A program made the position numbers and the translations under genes. This document shows positions 35,794 to 44,742 of a stretch of 64,000 bases of DNA, piece by piece; position 1 is the first letter of the stretch, and the number at the start of each line of letters is the position of its first letter. Source of the DNA: Flaviramulus sp. BrNp1-15 (GTDB taxonomy: Bacteria; Bacteroidota; Bacteroidia; Flavobacteriales; Flavobacteriaceae); contig NZ_CP092099.1 in the NCBI RefSeq assembly GCF_022259695.1, positions 2,998,001 through 3,062,000 on the forward strand. Reading direction: 5' to 3'. The notes beneath the pieces were generated by a model, which was not told the origin of the DNA, did not search any database, and saw only the letters and a list, made by a program, of their open reading frames with translations.

Positions 35794-37184
35794 GGTTCAT
35801 TCTACTAAATATAGTATTGTTAATAAGCTTTATAGCTAGCGCTCAAGATGGTACTTCTGTAATTAGCTTATCGGAATATTTAGGGTATGTAAAAACATTT
35901 CATCCTGTAGTTAAACAAGCTAATTTAATAGTAAACGAAAGCGAAGCTAAACTTATGAAAGCTCGAGGTGCTTTTGACCCTAAATTAGAAGTTGATTACG
36001 ACAGAAAAACATTTAAAAGCACAGAATATTACGATAAACTCAATGCGGCTTTTAAAATACCAACTTGGTATGGTATTGAATTAAAAGGAAATTTTGAAGA
36101 AAATGTAGGTGAATTTTTAAACCCTGAAGCAACTATTCCAGAGGATGGTTTATACAGTGTTGGTGTTTCTGTTTCTGTAGCCCGAGGCTTACTGATAAAC
36201 AAGCGTATGGCGATGCTAAAACAATCTAAAATGTTTGTAAAGCAAGCTCAAGCAGATAGGCAACTACAAGTAAACAATATACTTTATGATGCTACTCTAA
36301 CTTATTTTAATTGGTTAAAAACTTATAATGAAAAACGTGTTTATGAAGATTTTTTAGACAATGCTAAAATACGCTTTGATGGTATTAAAAAAAGTTATGT
36401 AGTTGGTGAAATGCCTGCAATTGACACTCTTGAAGCTAGAATTGCATTGAATAACAGAAAGTTAAATTTAGAAAAGGCTAGAATTAAGTTTGTAAAATCC
36501 TCATTAGAATTATCTAACTATTTGTGGTTGAATGAAAATACGCCTATAGAAATTAGAGATAATGTTATTCCTGATGTAAATACATTACAATCTATAGATG
36601 GTGTTTTAAAAACCTCTCAACTAAATATTGAAAATTTAGATTTAAATAATCACCCAAAACTGCAATCATTAGACTATAAATTACAGCGTTTAAACATAGA
36701 AAAACGTTTAAAAATCAATAATCTGTTACCACAAATTGATTTGCAATATAATTTCTTATCACAAACACCAGAGATATCCAGATCGTTTAGTACATCGGCT
36801 TATAAAAGTGGATTAAATATTAGTTTTCCTTTGTTTTTAAGAAAGGAACGAGGCGATTTAAAATTAGCTAAACTTAAAATGCAGGATACACAGCTTGAAA
36901 TTCAAACTACAAAAGTGACGCTTAAAAACAAAATTGACGCTATAAATCAAGAATTAGAATCCTTTATAACACAAAATGAATACACAAGAGTTATAGTTAA
37001 CGATTATAATACTATGCTTAAAGCAGAAGAACGAAAATTCTTTTTAGGAGAAAGTTCTTTATTTTTAGTAAATTCAAGGGAATCTAAATTGATAGACGCC
37101 AAATTAAAAGCTATTGAATTAGAAAATAACTTTTTTAATACTAAGGCTGGTTTATTCAATATTTTGGCTGTCTCTATTCTATAA
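35790..37184 (+). CDS. TolC-family outer-membrane channel
   Basis: A 464-aa exported protein with a signal peptide (MRFILLNIVLLISFIASAQ) and the repeated helical hairpins of the outer-membrane efflux family, including LSEYLGYVKTFHPVVKQANL near the N-terminus and the duplicated half at about residue 250. It completes the tetR-ABC-HlyD-TolC operon and is followed by a strong terminator. The exported compound is not evident. Confidence 0.92.
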   Translation: MRFILLNIVLLISFIASAQDGTSVISLSEYLGYVKTFHPVVKQANLIVNESEAKLMKARGAFDPKLEVDYDRKTFKSTEYYDKLNAAFKIPTWYGIELKGNFEENVGEFLNPEATIPEDGLYSVGVSVSVARGLLINKRMAMLKQSKMFVKQAQADRQLQVNNILYDATLTYFNWLKTYNEKRVYEDFLDNAKIRFDGIKKSYVVGEMPAIDTLEARIALNNRKLNLEKARIKFVKSSLELSNYLWLNENTPIEIRDNVIPDVNTLQSIDGVLKTSQLNIENLDLNNHPKLQSLDYKLQRLNIEKRLKINNLLPQIDLQYNFLSQTPEISRSFSTSAYKSGLNISFPLFLRKERGDLKLAKLKMQDTQLEIQTTKVTLKNKIDAINQELESFITQNEYTRVIVNDYNTMLKAEERKFFLGESSLFLVNSRESKLIDAKLKAIELENNFFNTKAGLFNILAVSIL

Positions 37185-37188
37185 AAAA

Positions 37189-37214
37189 AGGAGCTGTTAG
37201 AATTAACAGCTCCT
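37189..37214. terminator. bidirectional terminator between tolC-like gene and uspA
   Basis: A perfect 11-bp stem (37189-37199 with 37204-37214), core GGAGCTGTTA/TAACAGCTCC, 4-nt loop, A-run before and T-rich tail after. It lies between convergent genes. Confidence 0.85.
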
Positions 37215-37243
37215 CTTCTTTAATCTACCACCTTTTTAAGTCA

Positions 37244-38077
37244 TCAAATCTTAAATGTCATAACTGGTAAGGTGGCATGATTTGCCACATCTTCTCCTAT
37301 ACTTCCTGTAAAAAAATGTGCTAATCCTTTTTTTCCGTGGGTTGGTATAGCAATAATATCTGCTCCAACTTTTAAGGAAAAGTTTAAAATACCATCTTCA
37401 ACGGTGTAATCAGATACGTAGTGTACATCTTTCATTTTATCTAAATTACCTTCTGCCTTGGTAAAAAAGTTAGCCACTTGTTTTTCAATTTGTGCCGAAC
37501 TTTTAAAACGTTCATTAGGTAAATTCACATAAACGAAATACATTTTAGAGTTTATTTTATCAAACATTTTAACAGCGTTCTTGTAAGGTTTAATTGCTTC
37601 TTCAGAAAAATCACAAGCAAAAACTACTGTTTCAAAATTTATGTCTGTTACTTTATTTTTTACAACCAAAACTGGGATTTCAGAATGTCTTACTACACGC
37701 TCTGTATTAGAGCCTACAAAAAACTCTTTAACTCCGCTAGCACCATGAGAACCCATAACAATAAGGTCTGCATTATGCTTTTTAGCCACCTCATCAACTT
37801 CGCTAAATACTTTAAAATGCTTAATGATTGGCGTTACTTTTACACCTTCTAAATAATCTTTCTTCAAAAACTCTTCAAATTTTTGTTCAGATAATTTGAT
37901 GAAAAAAGTTGCTTTTTCATATTGAAGTCCGTCTGATGCTGTTAACATCAAATCAGACATCTCTAACATATGTAATGCTAAAACCTCAGAGTTGTATTGC
38001 TTTGCAAGTTTAACTGCGGTTTTTAAAGCATATTCTGAGTGCTCAGAAAAATCTATAGGTACAATAATTTTTTTCAT
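37244..38077 (-). CDS. tandem universal stress protein (UspA family)
   Basis: A 277-aa protein with two Usp domains. The first (1-145) keeps the ATP-binding pattern GSHGASGVKEFFVGSNTERV; the second (about 150-277) has THGKKGLAHFFTGSIGEDV. Both begin with a beta strand followed by DFSE. Tandem Usp proteins act as soluble nucleotide-binding stress factors. It lies next to hemN on the same strand; the 89-bp gap contains a -7-like box (38144-38151, TAGATTTG) but no full Fnr-type dyad at the expected place. Confidence 0.92.
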   Translation of the reverse strand: MKKIIVPIDFSEHSEYALKTAVKLAKQYNSEVLALHMLEMSDLMLTASDGLQYEKATFFIKLSEQKFEEFLKKDYLEGVKVTPIIKHFKVFSEVDEVAKKHNADLIVMGSHGASGVKEFFVGSNTERVVRHSEIPVLVVKNKVTDINFETVVFACDFSEEAIKPYKNAVKMFDKINSKMYFVYVNLPNERFKSSAQIEKQVANFFTKAEGNLDKMKDVHYVSDYTVEDGILNFSLKVGADIIAIPTHGKKGLAHFFTGSIGEDVANHATLPVMTFKI

Positions 38078-38166
38078 GATTTCTTAGTTTTTAGATTCCT
38101 TTTTTATTTTTAGAATGTTAAGTTCAACGATTTGGTTCTTTTTCAAATCTAAGAATTATTTTTCAA

Positions 38167-39531
38167 TTACACTGTCATCGAAAACAAACGGGTATTTGGT
38201 TGTTTCCGTTGTAATAATAAATCAAAAGCCATACAAATGTTTCTTACAAAAGGTTGACCTTTAGTGGTTACCTCAATACTATTTGAATAAATTTTGACTA
38301 AACCATCCTTTTCCATCTCCTTTAAACGAATTAAAGTATCTGGAAGCTCTTTAAAATATAAATTATCTATAGTCCAATTTGTTTTAAACTTGCACATTAA
38401 GTTTAAAATATGCTTTCTAATAATTAAATCTTCTTCATTTAAGATATGCCCTCTATAAACAGGAATTACATTATTATTCACTAAATGAAGATACTCTTCA
38501 ATTCCTTTTACGTTTTGAGCAAATCCGTACCAACTATCACTTATAGATGATACACCTAAGCCTATCATAGCTTGAGTTTTTGAAGCTGTATAACCCATAA
38601 AATTTCTGTGTAATTCTTCAGAAACCATGGATTTGTATAGTGAATCTGTTTTTAATGCAAAATGATCCATTCCTATTTCGTGGTAGCCAACCTCAGCGAG
38701 TAGTTGTTTACCTAGTTCATATTGTTGTCTTTTTAATTCTGCCGAAGGCAAATCTTTTTCATCAAAACCTCGTTGTCCGTTACCTTTAATCCAAGGCACA
38801 TGTGCGTAACTGTAAAATGCCAATCTATCTGGAAGTAACTTTTTTGTTTTTAAAATAGTTTCTTTTACATGGTCTAATGTTTGAAAAGGCAAACCAAAAA
38901 TTATATCGTGTCCAACAGAGGTATAACCTACTTCTCTGGCTACTTCAGTAGCTTTTTTAACATGTTCAAAAGGCTGAATTCTATGTATAGCTTTTTGAAC
39001 TGTTCCATTATAATCCTGCACACCGTAGCTTACCCGCCTAAACCCAACATTGTATAAAGCTTGTAAATGTTCTCGAGTGGTATTGTTAGGGTGCCCTTCA
39101 AAACTAAACTCATAATTATTAGCAAGTTTAGAGTCTTTTAAAATACCTTTAATGAGTCGCGTTAAATTGTCTGGACTAAAAAAAGTTGGAGTGCCACCAC
39201 CAAGATGTAATTCTTTAATTATTGGTTTTTCATCAAACAACTTAAGATATAAACCCCACTCTTTTAACACAGCATTTATATAAGGGCTTTCTACTTGATG
39301 TTGTTTTGTTATGCGCTTATTACAACCACAAAACGTGCACAAACTTTCACAATATGGTAAATGAATATAAATACTAATCCCTTCTTTTTGATTACTTTCT
39401 TTATAGGATTTAATTAATGATGATTTCCATTTTTTTGAAGAAAATGTGTCATCATTCCAATACGGAACCGTAGGATAGCTTGTATACCTAGGTCCAGCAA
39501 TATTATATTTATTTACTAATAAACTTGACAT
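38167..39531 (-). CDS. hemN: oxygen-independent coproporphyrinogen III oxidase
   Basis: A radical-SAM enzyme (454 aa) that decarboxylates coproporphyrinogen III to protoporphyrinogen IX without oxygen. The cluster motif is YCESLCTFCGCNKR, followed by LHLGGGTPTFF, SFEGHPNNT and the HemN-specific C-terminal domain. The N-terminal YNIAGPRYTSYPTVPYW is diagnostic for true HemN rather than HemW. An Fnr-type site precedes it, so haem supply for the cbb3 oxidase would rise with the oxidase. Confidence 0.96.
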   Translation of the reverse strand: MSSLLVNKYNIAGPRYTSYPTVPYWNDDTFSSKKWKSSLIKSYKESNQKEGISIYIHLPYCESLCTFCGCNKRITKQHQVESPYINAVLKEWGLYLKLFDEKPIIKELHLGGGTPTFFSPDNLTRLIKGILKDSKLANNYEFSFEGHPNNTTREHLQALYNVGFRRVSYGVQDYNGTVQKAIHRIQPFEHVKKATEVAREVGYTSVGHDIIFGLPFQTLDHVKETILKTKKLLPDRLAFYSYAHVPWIKGNGQRGFDEKDLPSAELKRQQYELGKQLLAEVGYHEIGMDHFALKTDSLYKSMVSEELHRNFMGYTASKTQAMIGLGVSSISDSWYGFAQNVKGIEEYLHLVNNNVIPVYRGHILNEEDLIIRKHILNLMCKFKTNWTIDNLYFKELPDTLIRLKEMEKDGLVKIYSNSIEVTTKGQPFVRNICMAFDLLLQRKQPNTRLFSMTV

Positions 39532-39548
39532 ATTAAATAATTATATAT

Positions 39549-39592
39549 CAAAAGTAATTGAATATGACTTTTAAAAATATGATTTATGTCAT
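39549..39592 (-). promoter_or_regulatory. Crp/Fnr-type site and -7 box of hemN
   Basis: The dyad ATGATTTATGTCAT (39579-39592) is centred 29.5 bp from a full-consensus minus-strand -7 box TACTTTTG (39549-39556). The ATG is 18 bp beyond the box. The divergent SOD gene has its own promoter elements and no box at this spacing. Confidence 0.7.
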
Positions 39593-39600
39593 ACCAAATA

Positions 39601-39632
39601 TTTGCAATTGACTACTTAAACTCTTAACTTTC
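39601..39632 (+). promoter_or_regulatory. probable promoter of the Cu/Zn SOD gene
   Basis: TTTG (39601-39604) and TAACTTTC (39625-39632, 7 of 8 to TAnnTTTG) are 20 bp apart, the normal Bacteroidota spacing. The ATG follows 22 bp later. Confidence 0.5.
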
Positions 39633-39654
39633 GAATAATTAAAACACTTAATAA

Positions 39655-40224
39655 ATGAAAAGAATAAGTTATTTAGTAATTGCATTAACATTATGTATTA
39701 CTGCTTGTAAAAAAGATAAAAAAGAAACTAAAGTTGTAGATACCGAAACGTCTAAAACCGTTGAAGTTACAACAAAAAAAGTTAAAATTGTATTGAATGC
39801 TAAAAGTGACAGCAACGTAAGTGGAAATGTGGTTTTTACTGAAGAAGATGGAAAAGTAAGTATGACTGCTATTATTAGCGGTTTAGAACCAGGAGAACAT
39901 GCTATTCATTTACATGCTTCATCTGATTGTTCTTCTGCAGACGGAACATCTGCAGGCGGACACTGGAATCCTACAGCGCAACAACATGGTAAATGGGGTG
40001 ACGAAGCAGGTTTTCATAAAGGCGATATTGGTAATTTTACTGCCGATGAAAACGGAAATGGAACCATTACATTTTCTACAGACGAATGGTGTATTGGCTG
40101 TGGCGATGATACTAAAGATATTTTAGGAAAAAGTGTAATTGTTCATGCTGGAACAGATGATTTTACTTCTCAGCCATCTGGTGCTGCCGGTGCCCGAGTA
40201 AGTTGTGCAGGTATTATTGAATAA
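39655..40224 (+). CDS. Cu/Zn superoxide dismutase family lipoprotein
   Basis: A 189-aa exported lipoprotein (lipobox CITAC, Cys at about 17) with a complete set of metal ligands: HLH, GGHWNP, QQHG, FHKGDIGN and IVHAGTDD. The two disulfide cysteines (SSDC and VSCAG) are present. An additional DEWCIGCGDDTKD loop adds a CxxC pair not usual in the family. It would remove superoxide in the periplasm or at the membrane surface. It is divergent from hemN. Confidence 0.92.
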   Translation: MKRISYLVIALTLCITACKKDKKETKVVDTETSKTVEVTTKKVKIVLNAKSDSNVSGNVVFTEEDGKVSMTAIISGLEPGEHAIHLHASSDCSSADGTSAGGHWNPTAQQHGKWGDEAGFHKGDIGNFTADENGNGTITFSTDEWCIGCGDDTKDILGKSVIVHAGTDDFTSQPSGAAGARVSCAGIIE

Positions 40225-40240
40225 TTTTTTAAATTCAAAA

Positions 40241-40281
40241 TAAACAATAAAGCTACTGTTAAACAGTAGCTTTATTGTTTA
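40241..40281. terminator. terminator after the SOD gene
   Basis: A perfect inverted repeat with 20-bp arms (40241-40260 and 40262-40281), core AAAGCTACTGTT/AACAGTAGCTTT. It lies 17 bp after the SOD stop codon and before the CIA30 gene. Confidence 0.8.
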
Positions 40282-40323
40282 AGGTTTAATTCTTTTTGAC
40301 AAGACTTCAAAATAAAAACATTA

Positions 40324-40854
40324 ATGAAAACAATAGTTTTATTTATATCATTAACCATACTTCAAACATCTATGACAATTTTTAATTTTAAAACACAAAG
40401 TGATATTACTAATTGGAACATTGTAGACGATGTTGTTATGGGTGGTCGCTCTAATGGAACTTTTTCAATTAATAAAGAAGGGTTTGGAATTTTTGAAGGC
40501 ACAGTGTCTTTAGAAAACAATGGTGGTTTCTCTATGGTTCAATATAAGTTTAACACTAAAAATGTTAATAGTTTTTCTAAAGTTTATATAAAGTTAAAAG
40601 GCGATGGAAAAACTTATCAATTCAGAGTTAAATCAAAAAATAGCGACAAACACTCTTATGTTTTTTCGTTTGAAACCAATAATAATTGGCAAACAATTGA
40701 AATTCCTTTTAACAAGTTGTATCCGGCCTTTCGAGGTAGAACGTTAGATATTGAAAACTATTCAGGTGAACAAATGGAAATGATTGCTTTTTTAATTGGT
40801 AACAAAAAAGCTGAGTCTTTTAAATTAGAAATTGAAAGTATTAAACTCGAATAA
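40324..40854 (+). CDS. CIA30-family protein
   Basis: A 176-aa protein with a weak N-terminal hydrophobic segment and the beta-sandwich motif of the complex I intermediate-associated protein 30 family: ITNWNIVDDVVMGGRSNGTF, then GGFSMVQYKF and a C-terminal IGNKKAESFKLEIESI. In bacteria the function is not established; the fold resembles carbohydrate-binding modules. It ends 3 bp before the convergent rluD. Confidence 0.85.
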   Translation: MKTIVLFISLTILQTSMTIFNFKTQSDITNWNIVDDVVMGGRSNGTFSINKEGFGIFEGTVSLENNGGFSMVQYKFNTKNVNSFSKVYIKLKGDGKTYQFRVKSKNSDKHSYVFSFETNNNWQTIEIPFNKLYPAFRGRTLDIENYSGEQMEMIAFLIGNKKAESFKLEIESIKLE

Positions 40855-40857
40855 ATA

Positions 40858-41916
40858 TTAATTCTCTTGGTGCTTAGAATACGTTCTCCATTTCTCAATG
40901 CACTGTTGCATATCTTCAGGAACAGGCGTTTCAAATCGCATAAACTCTCCTGTTTTCGGGTGCTTGAATCCTAAAGTTTTGGCATGTAAAGCTTGTCTTG
41001 GTAATACTTTAAAACAATTATCTACAAACTGTTTATACTTTGTAAATGTTGTGCCTTTTAACACTTTGTCTCCGCCATAACGTTCATCATTAAAAAGTGT
41101 ATGCCCAATATGTTTCATATGAACACGAATTTGGTGTGTACGCCCTGTTTCTAACTTACAAGAAACTAAAGTAACATAACCTAAACGTTCTAAAACTTTA
41201 TAATGAGTAATTGCAGGTTTACCCTTATCAGCTTCATCGCCTAAAAAAACAGTATTTTGTAATCTATTTTTAGGATGTCTACCAATATTACCTTCAACTG
41301 TACCTTCATCTTCTTCAACATTTCCCCAAACAATAGCTACATATTCCCGTTCACTTGTTTTTTCTGCAAACTGTAATGATAAATGCGCCATAGCTTGTTC
41401 GGTTTTTGCAACTACTAAAAGTCCGCTTGTATCCTTATCTATTCTATGAACCAATCCCGGACGCTCACTAGAATTGTTTGGCAAATTATCGAATCGATAT
41501 ATCAATGCGTTAATAAGTGTTCCTGAGTAATTTCCATGACCTGGATGCACAACCATACCTGCAGGTTTGTTCACAACCAAAAGTGAATCATCTTCATAAA
41601 CTACATCTATATCAATATCTTCACCAACTAATAGATTTTCGTGTGGTGGATGTGTAAACAATACGCGAATACTATCGTTAGGCTTAACTTTGTAATTGGA
41701 TTTTACTGGAACTCCATTTACATGAATGCTTCCATTTTTTGCGGCAGTTTGAATTTTGTTTCGTGTAGCATTTTCAACAAAATTCATTAAATATTTATCT
41801 ATCCGAAGTGGTGTTTGCCCTTTTTCTACAGTAAAAGCATAGTGCTCGTAAAGATCGTTATCTTCTTCGTCTGGTAATTGCGGTGTATAATCTTCCATTT
41901 TAAGGTCTGTTACCAT
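40858..41916 (-). CDS. rluD: 23S rRNA pseudouridine synthase, RluD family
   Basis: A 352-aa enzyme with an N-terminal S4 RNA-binding domain (LRIDKYLMNFVENATRNKIQ) and the catalytic motif HRIDKDTSGLLVV with the essential Asp near residue 157. The motif ETGRTHQIRVH follows. It makes pseudouridine in helix 69 of 23S rRNA. It overlaps the end of the PASTA gene by 17 nt, so the two are co-transcribed. Confidence 0.94.
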   Translation of the reverse strand: MVTDLKMEDYTPQLPDEEDNDLYEHYAFTVEKGQTPLRIDKYLMNFVENATRNKIQTAAKNGSIHVNGVPVKSNYKVKPNDSIRVLFTHPPHENLLVGEDIDIDVVYEDDSLLVVNKPAGMVVHPGHGNYSGTLINALIYRFDNLPNNSSERPGLVHRIDKDTSGLLVVAKTEQAMAHLSLQFAEKTSEREYVAIVWGNVEEDEGTVEGNIGRHPKNRLQNTVFLGDEADKGKPAITHYKVLERLGYVTLVSCKLETGRTHQIRVHMKHIGHTLFNDERYGGDKVLKGTTFTKYKQFVDNCFKVLPRQALHAKTLGFKHPKTGEFMRFETPVPEDMQQCIEKWRTYSKHQEN

Positions 41917-42457
41917 TACCTAACACCAAATCTATAACAGAAGTTTTTGGTAGTTTATCTCCAGATTTAATGGTTTTCCCTTTATGAGTTAGCTTTAAAA
42001 CCATGTCTTTACCCAAGTTATCTACATAAGTTATTTTTCCCACTTTAAAACCTAAGGCCTCAAGCGTTGGTTTTACTTGTCTGAAAGTTTTATCAATCAA
42101 GCCATCTGGAACTCTAATTTTTCTATACCCTGAAGGGTTTAGCGTTATATATATTTTCCTGTTTTCCTTTACTTTTGCACCAGCTAATGGTTCTTGCTCT
42201 ATAACAGAAAACTTTGGGTAATCTGGATTATAATTAGCAGAATCCTGAATTTGCATCACTAAATTATTCTCTTCTAATTCTATTTCTGCCACACTAATAG
42301 ATTTTCCTTTTAAGTCTGGAACGGTTTCAAATTCACCATGGTTAGTAGATATTTTTATCCCCTGTAATGCAATTAAACACAATACAACTAGCGCTGCTAC
42401 TGCCAATAAAATTTGTTTTAATAAAGTTTTACTGGTAAGAAATTTTACTATACTCAT
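41900..42457 (-). CDS. PASTA-domain membrane protein
   Basis: A 185-aa protein with one N-terminal membrane helix (LLKQILLAVAALVVLCLIAL) and two PASTA repeats (VPDLKGKSISVAEIELEENN and VPDGLIDKTFRQVKPTLEAL). There is no kinase or transpeptidase domain. It probably binds cell-wall material from the inner membrane. It is linked to rluD by overlap and lies divergent from ddl, a cell-wall gene. Confidence 0.9.
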   Translation of the reverse strand: MSIVKFLTSKTLLKQILLAVAALVVLCLIALQGIKISTNHGEFETVPDLKGKSISVAEIELEENNLVMQIQDSANYNPDYPKFSVIEQEPLAGAKVKENRKIYITLNPSGYRKIRVPDGLIDKTFRQVKPTLEALGFKVGKITYVDNLGKDMVLKLTHKGKTIKSGDKLPKTSVIDLVLGNGNRP

Positions 42458-42595
42458 TTATAGAATTTTCATTTAGGCAAATATATAAAAACAGAACTGT
42501 TTTTTCTTTTGCGATTTATATGATATTTTAGCTTAACTAATAATAGATACGTTTTATTGTTAGTTTTAGACGGATACTAAATTATTTCTGCATCA

Positions 42596-43570
42596 ATGAA
42601 AAAAAATATTGCTATCATCATGGGAGGATATTCAAGTGAATATCAAATCTCTTTAAAAAGTGGAAACGTGGTTTATGACACCCTTGATTCTTTAAAATAC
42701 AACCCTTATCGCATTCATATTTTTAAAGACAAATGGGTTTACGTTGATGCTAATGATGCTGAATATCCTATTGATAAAAATGATTTTTCGGTAATAGTAA
42801 ATAATTCAAAAATAATTTTCGATTGTGTTTTTAATGCCATTCATGGTTCTCCAGGTGAAGACGGTTTTATGCAAGCCTATTTTAAATTGTTAAATATCCC
42901 GCAAACCAGTTGCGATATGTATCAAGCAAGTTTAACTTTTAACAAACGAGATTGTTTAAGTGTTTTAAAACCATATGGAATAAAAACTGCTGAATCATAT
43001 TATTTAAATCTTGGTGATGATATAAATGAAGATGAAATTATAACCAAAGTTGGTTTACCTTGTTTTGTAAAAGCCAATAAAGCTGGAAGTAGTTTTGGTG
43101 TAACCAAAGTACATAAAAAAGAAGATTTAAATAATGCCATTAATGTAGCTTTTAAAGAAGATGATGAGATTATAATTGAGTCTTTTTTAGATGGAACCGA
43201 AGTTTCTGTAGGCGTTATAACCTACAAAGGAAAAACCAAAGTATTACCCATTACAGAAATTGTTAGTGAAAATGACTTTTTTGATTATGAAGCAAAATAC
43301 TTAGGTAAATCTCAAGAAATAACTCCTGCCAGATTAACTAAAGAGCAAGAAAACAAAGTTAATTCGGTTGCTAAAAAAGTATATGAAGTTTTAAAAATGA
43401 AAGGATTCTCCAGAAGTGAGTTCATTTTTAAAGATGGTGAACCTCATTTATTGGAAATGAATACTGTACCTGGATTAACGCGGGAAAGTATTTTACCACA
43501 ACAAGCTGCTGCTGCTGGTATAAGTATGAGTGAGTTGTTTGATAATGCTATTGAAGAAGCTTTGAAATAA
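42596..43570 (+). CDS. ddl: D-alanine--D-alanine ligase
   Basis: A 324-aa ATP-grasp enzyme of peptidoglycan synthesis. Motifs: MGGYSSEYQISLKSG at the start, NAIHGSPGEDGFMQAYF, the central KANKAGSSFGVTKV, and HLLEMNTVPGLTRESILP with the metal ligands near the C-terminus. The length is typical. It is divergent from the PASTA gene. Confidence 0.96.
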   Translation: MKKNIAIIMGGYSSEYQISLKSGNVVYDTLDSLKYNPYRIHIFKDKWVYVDANDAEYPIDKNDFSVIVNNSKIIFDCVFNAIHGSPGEDGFMQAYFKLLNIPQTSCDMYQASLTFNKRDCLSVLKPYGIKTAESYYLNLGDDINEDEIITKVGLPCFVKANKAGSSFGVTKVHKKEDLNNAINVAFKEDDEIIIESFLDGTEVSVGVITYKGKTKVLPITEIVSENDFFDYEAKYLGKSQEITPARLTKEQENKVNSVAKKVYEVLKMKGFSRSEFIFKDGEPHLLEMNTVPGLTRESILPQQAAAAGISMSELFDNAIEEALK

Positions 43571-43608
43571 TTTATGCTTATATTTAACCACTAACCAAAC
43601 CAAAACCT

Positions 43609-44214
43609 ATGATTTTTTACGGCACTAATTCTTCAAGATTAAAAGATGGACAAATAAACAATGTTACATGTCCAAATTGTGAAAACCAAACATCAATGAC
43701 CTACAGCGTTTTTGGCAAATACGCTTATATTTATTGGATTCCCATTTTTCCTTTGGGAAAAGTAAATGTCTTAGAGTGCAATTCCTGTAAACGTACTTTT
43801 AAACTTAAAGAGCTTCCAGAACAAATTAAACATAAATTTGAGTTAGAGAAACATAGGGGTATTCCTATTTTACATTTTAGCGGTTTAGCTATTATTGTTT
43901 TAGCTATCGCTTTTTTTGCATATTCAGGTTCTAAAAACAAAGAACTAGATGCAAAATACATTCAGGCTCCAGCCATAGGAGATGTTTATTCAGTCCTTTC
44001 AGACACTAATGGGCAGTATACAACCATGAAGGTTACTGGTGTAACTAATGACAGTGTATTTGTGGTATACAATGACTATGAAATTGATAAAAGAAGTGCT
44101 ATATACAAAATAGATAAGAAAGAGAACTATACAGTTTATGAAAGTGGTTATACTAAGCAGGAAATCTTGTCTTTATATGCAGACAAAACTATTTATGAAA
44201 TAGATAGAGAATAA
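43609..44214 (+). CDS. zinc-ribbon membrane protein of unknown function
   Basis: A 201-aa protein with an N-terminal zinc ribbon (CPNC and CNSC, about residues 21 and 61), one membrane helix (LHFSGLAIIVLAIAFFAY, about 85-105) and a C-terminal extracytoplasmic domain of about 90 residues. The ribbon lies on the cytoplasmic side if the helix is a normal anchor. It is 9 bp upstream of coaD. No function can be assigned. Confidence 0.75.
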   Translation: MIFYGTNSSRLKDGQINNVTCPNCENQTSMTYSVFGKYAYIYWIPIFPLGKVNVLECNSCKRTFKLKELPEQIKHKFELEKHRGIPILHFSGLAIIVLAIAFFAYSGSKNKELDAKYIQAPAIGDVYSVLSDTNGQYTTMKVTGVTNDSVFVVYNDYEIDKRSAIYKIDKKENYTVYESGYTKQEILSLYADKTIYEIDRE

Positions 44215-44222
44215 AAATTAAT

Positions 44223-44678
44223 ATGAAACGAGCCATATTTCCAGGGTCTTTTGATCCACTAACATTAGGTCATTATGATATTATAAAACGTGGTGTTACA
44301 CTTTTTGATGAAATTATAGTAGCTATTGGTGTAAATGCCGATAAAAAATATATGTTTTCACTTAAAGAACGTAAAAAGTTTATTGAAGACGCTTTTGCAG
44401 ATGAACCTAAAGTAAAAGTTGTTACTTATAAAGGTTTAACGGTAGATTTTTGTAAAGAAGTTGATGCAGAATTTATCCTTCGTGGTTTAAGAAACCCTGC
44501 AGATTTTGAATTTGAAAAAGCTATTGCACATACAAACCGAAGCTTATCAGAGATTGAAACTGTTTTTCTTTTAACTGCAGCAAAAACGTCATACATTGCA
44601 TCATCTATAGTACGCGATGTTATTAGAAATAATGGTGATTACACAAAATTGGTACCTGATAGTGTTAGAGTGAAATAA
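44223..44678 (+). CDS. coaD: phosphopantetheine adenylyltransferase
   Basis: It transfers AMP to 4'-phosphopantetheine in CoA synthesis. The 151-aa protein has the nucleotidyltransferase motif FPGSFDPLTLGHYDII with the TxGH active site, and the C-terminal TSYIASSIVRDV (ISSTxVR-like). The length matches the family. Confidence 0.96.
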   Translation: MKRAIFPGSFDPLTLGHYDIIKRGVTLFDEIIVAIGVNADKKYMFSLKERKKFIEDAFADEPKVKVVTYKGLTVDFCKEVDAEFILRGLRNPADFEFEKAIAHTNRSLSEIETVFLLTAAKTSYIASSIVRDVIRNNGDYTKLVPDSVRVK

Positions 44679-44680
44679 CT

Positions 44681-44742
44681 TGAATTCGTAACATTTCTTA
44701 AATATATTATACTAATAAGTATCATAATTGTTTAAGAATTCA
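44681..44742. other. nested inverted repeats between coaD and the HEAT gene
   Basis: TTCTTAAA (44695-44702) pairs with TTTAAGAA (44731-44738) and encloses a smaller ATACT/AGTAT stem. TGAATTC (44681-44687) can alternatively pair with GAATTCA next to the ATG of the following gene. It is AT-rich, so chance symmetry is possible. Confidence 0.3.

Noticed and set aside
38144-38186. Sixth Fnr-type site upstream of uspA
   Set aside because: A -7-like box is present, but only a TGTCAT half-site occurs, at the wrong distance (about 20 bp) and inside the hemN coding end.
44681-44742. Riboswitch or operator before the HEAT-repeat gene
   Set aside because: The inverted repeats are short and almost purely A/T, so they could be chance; kept only as a low-confidence feature.
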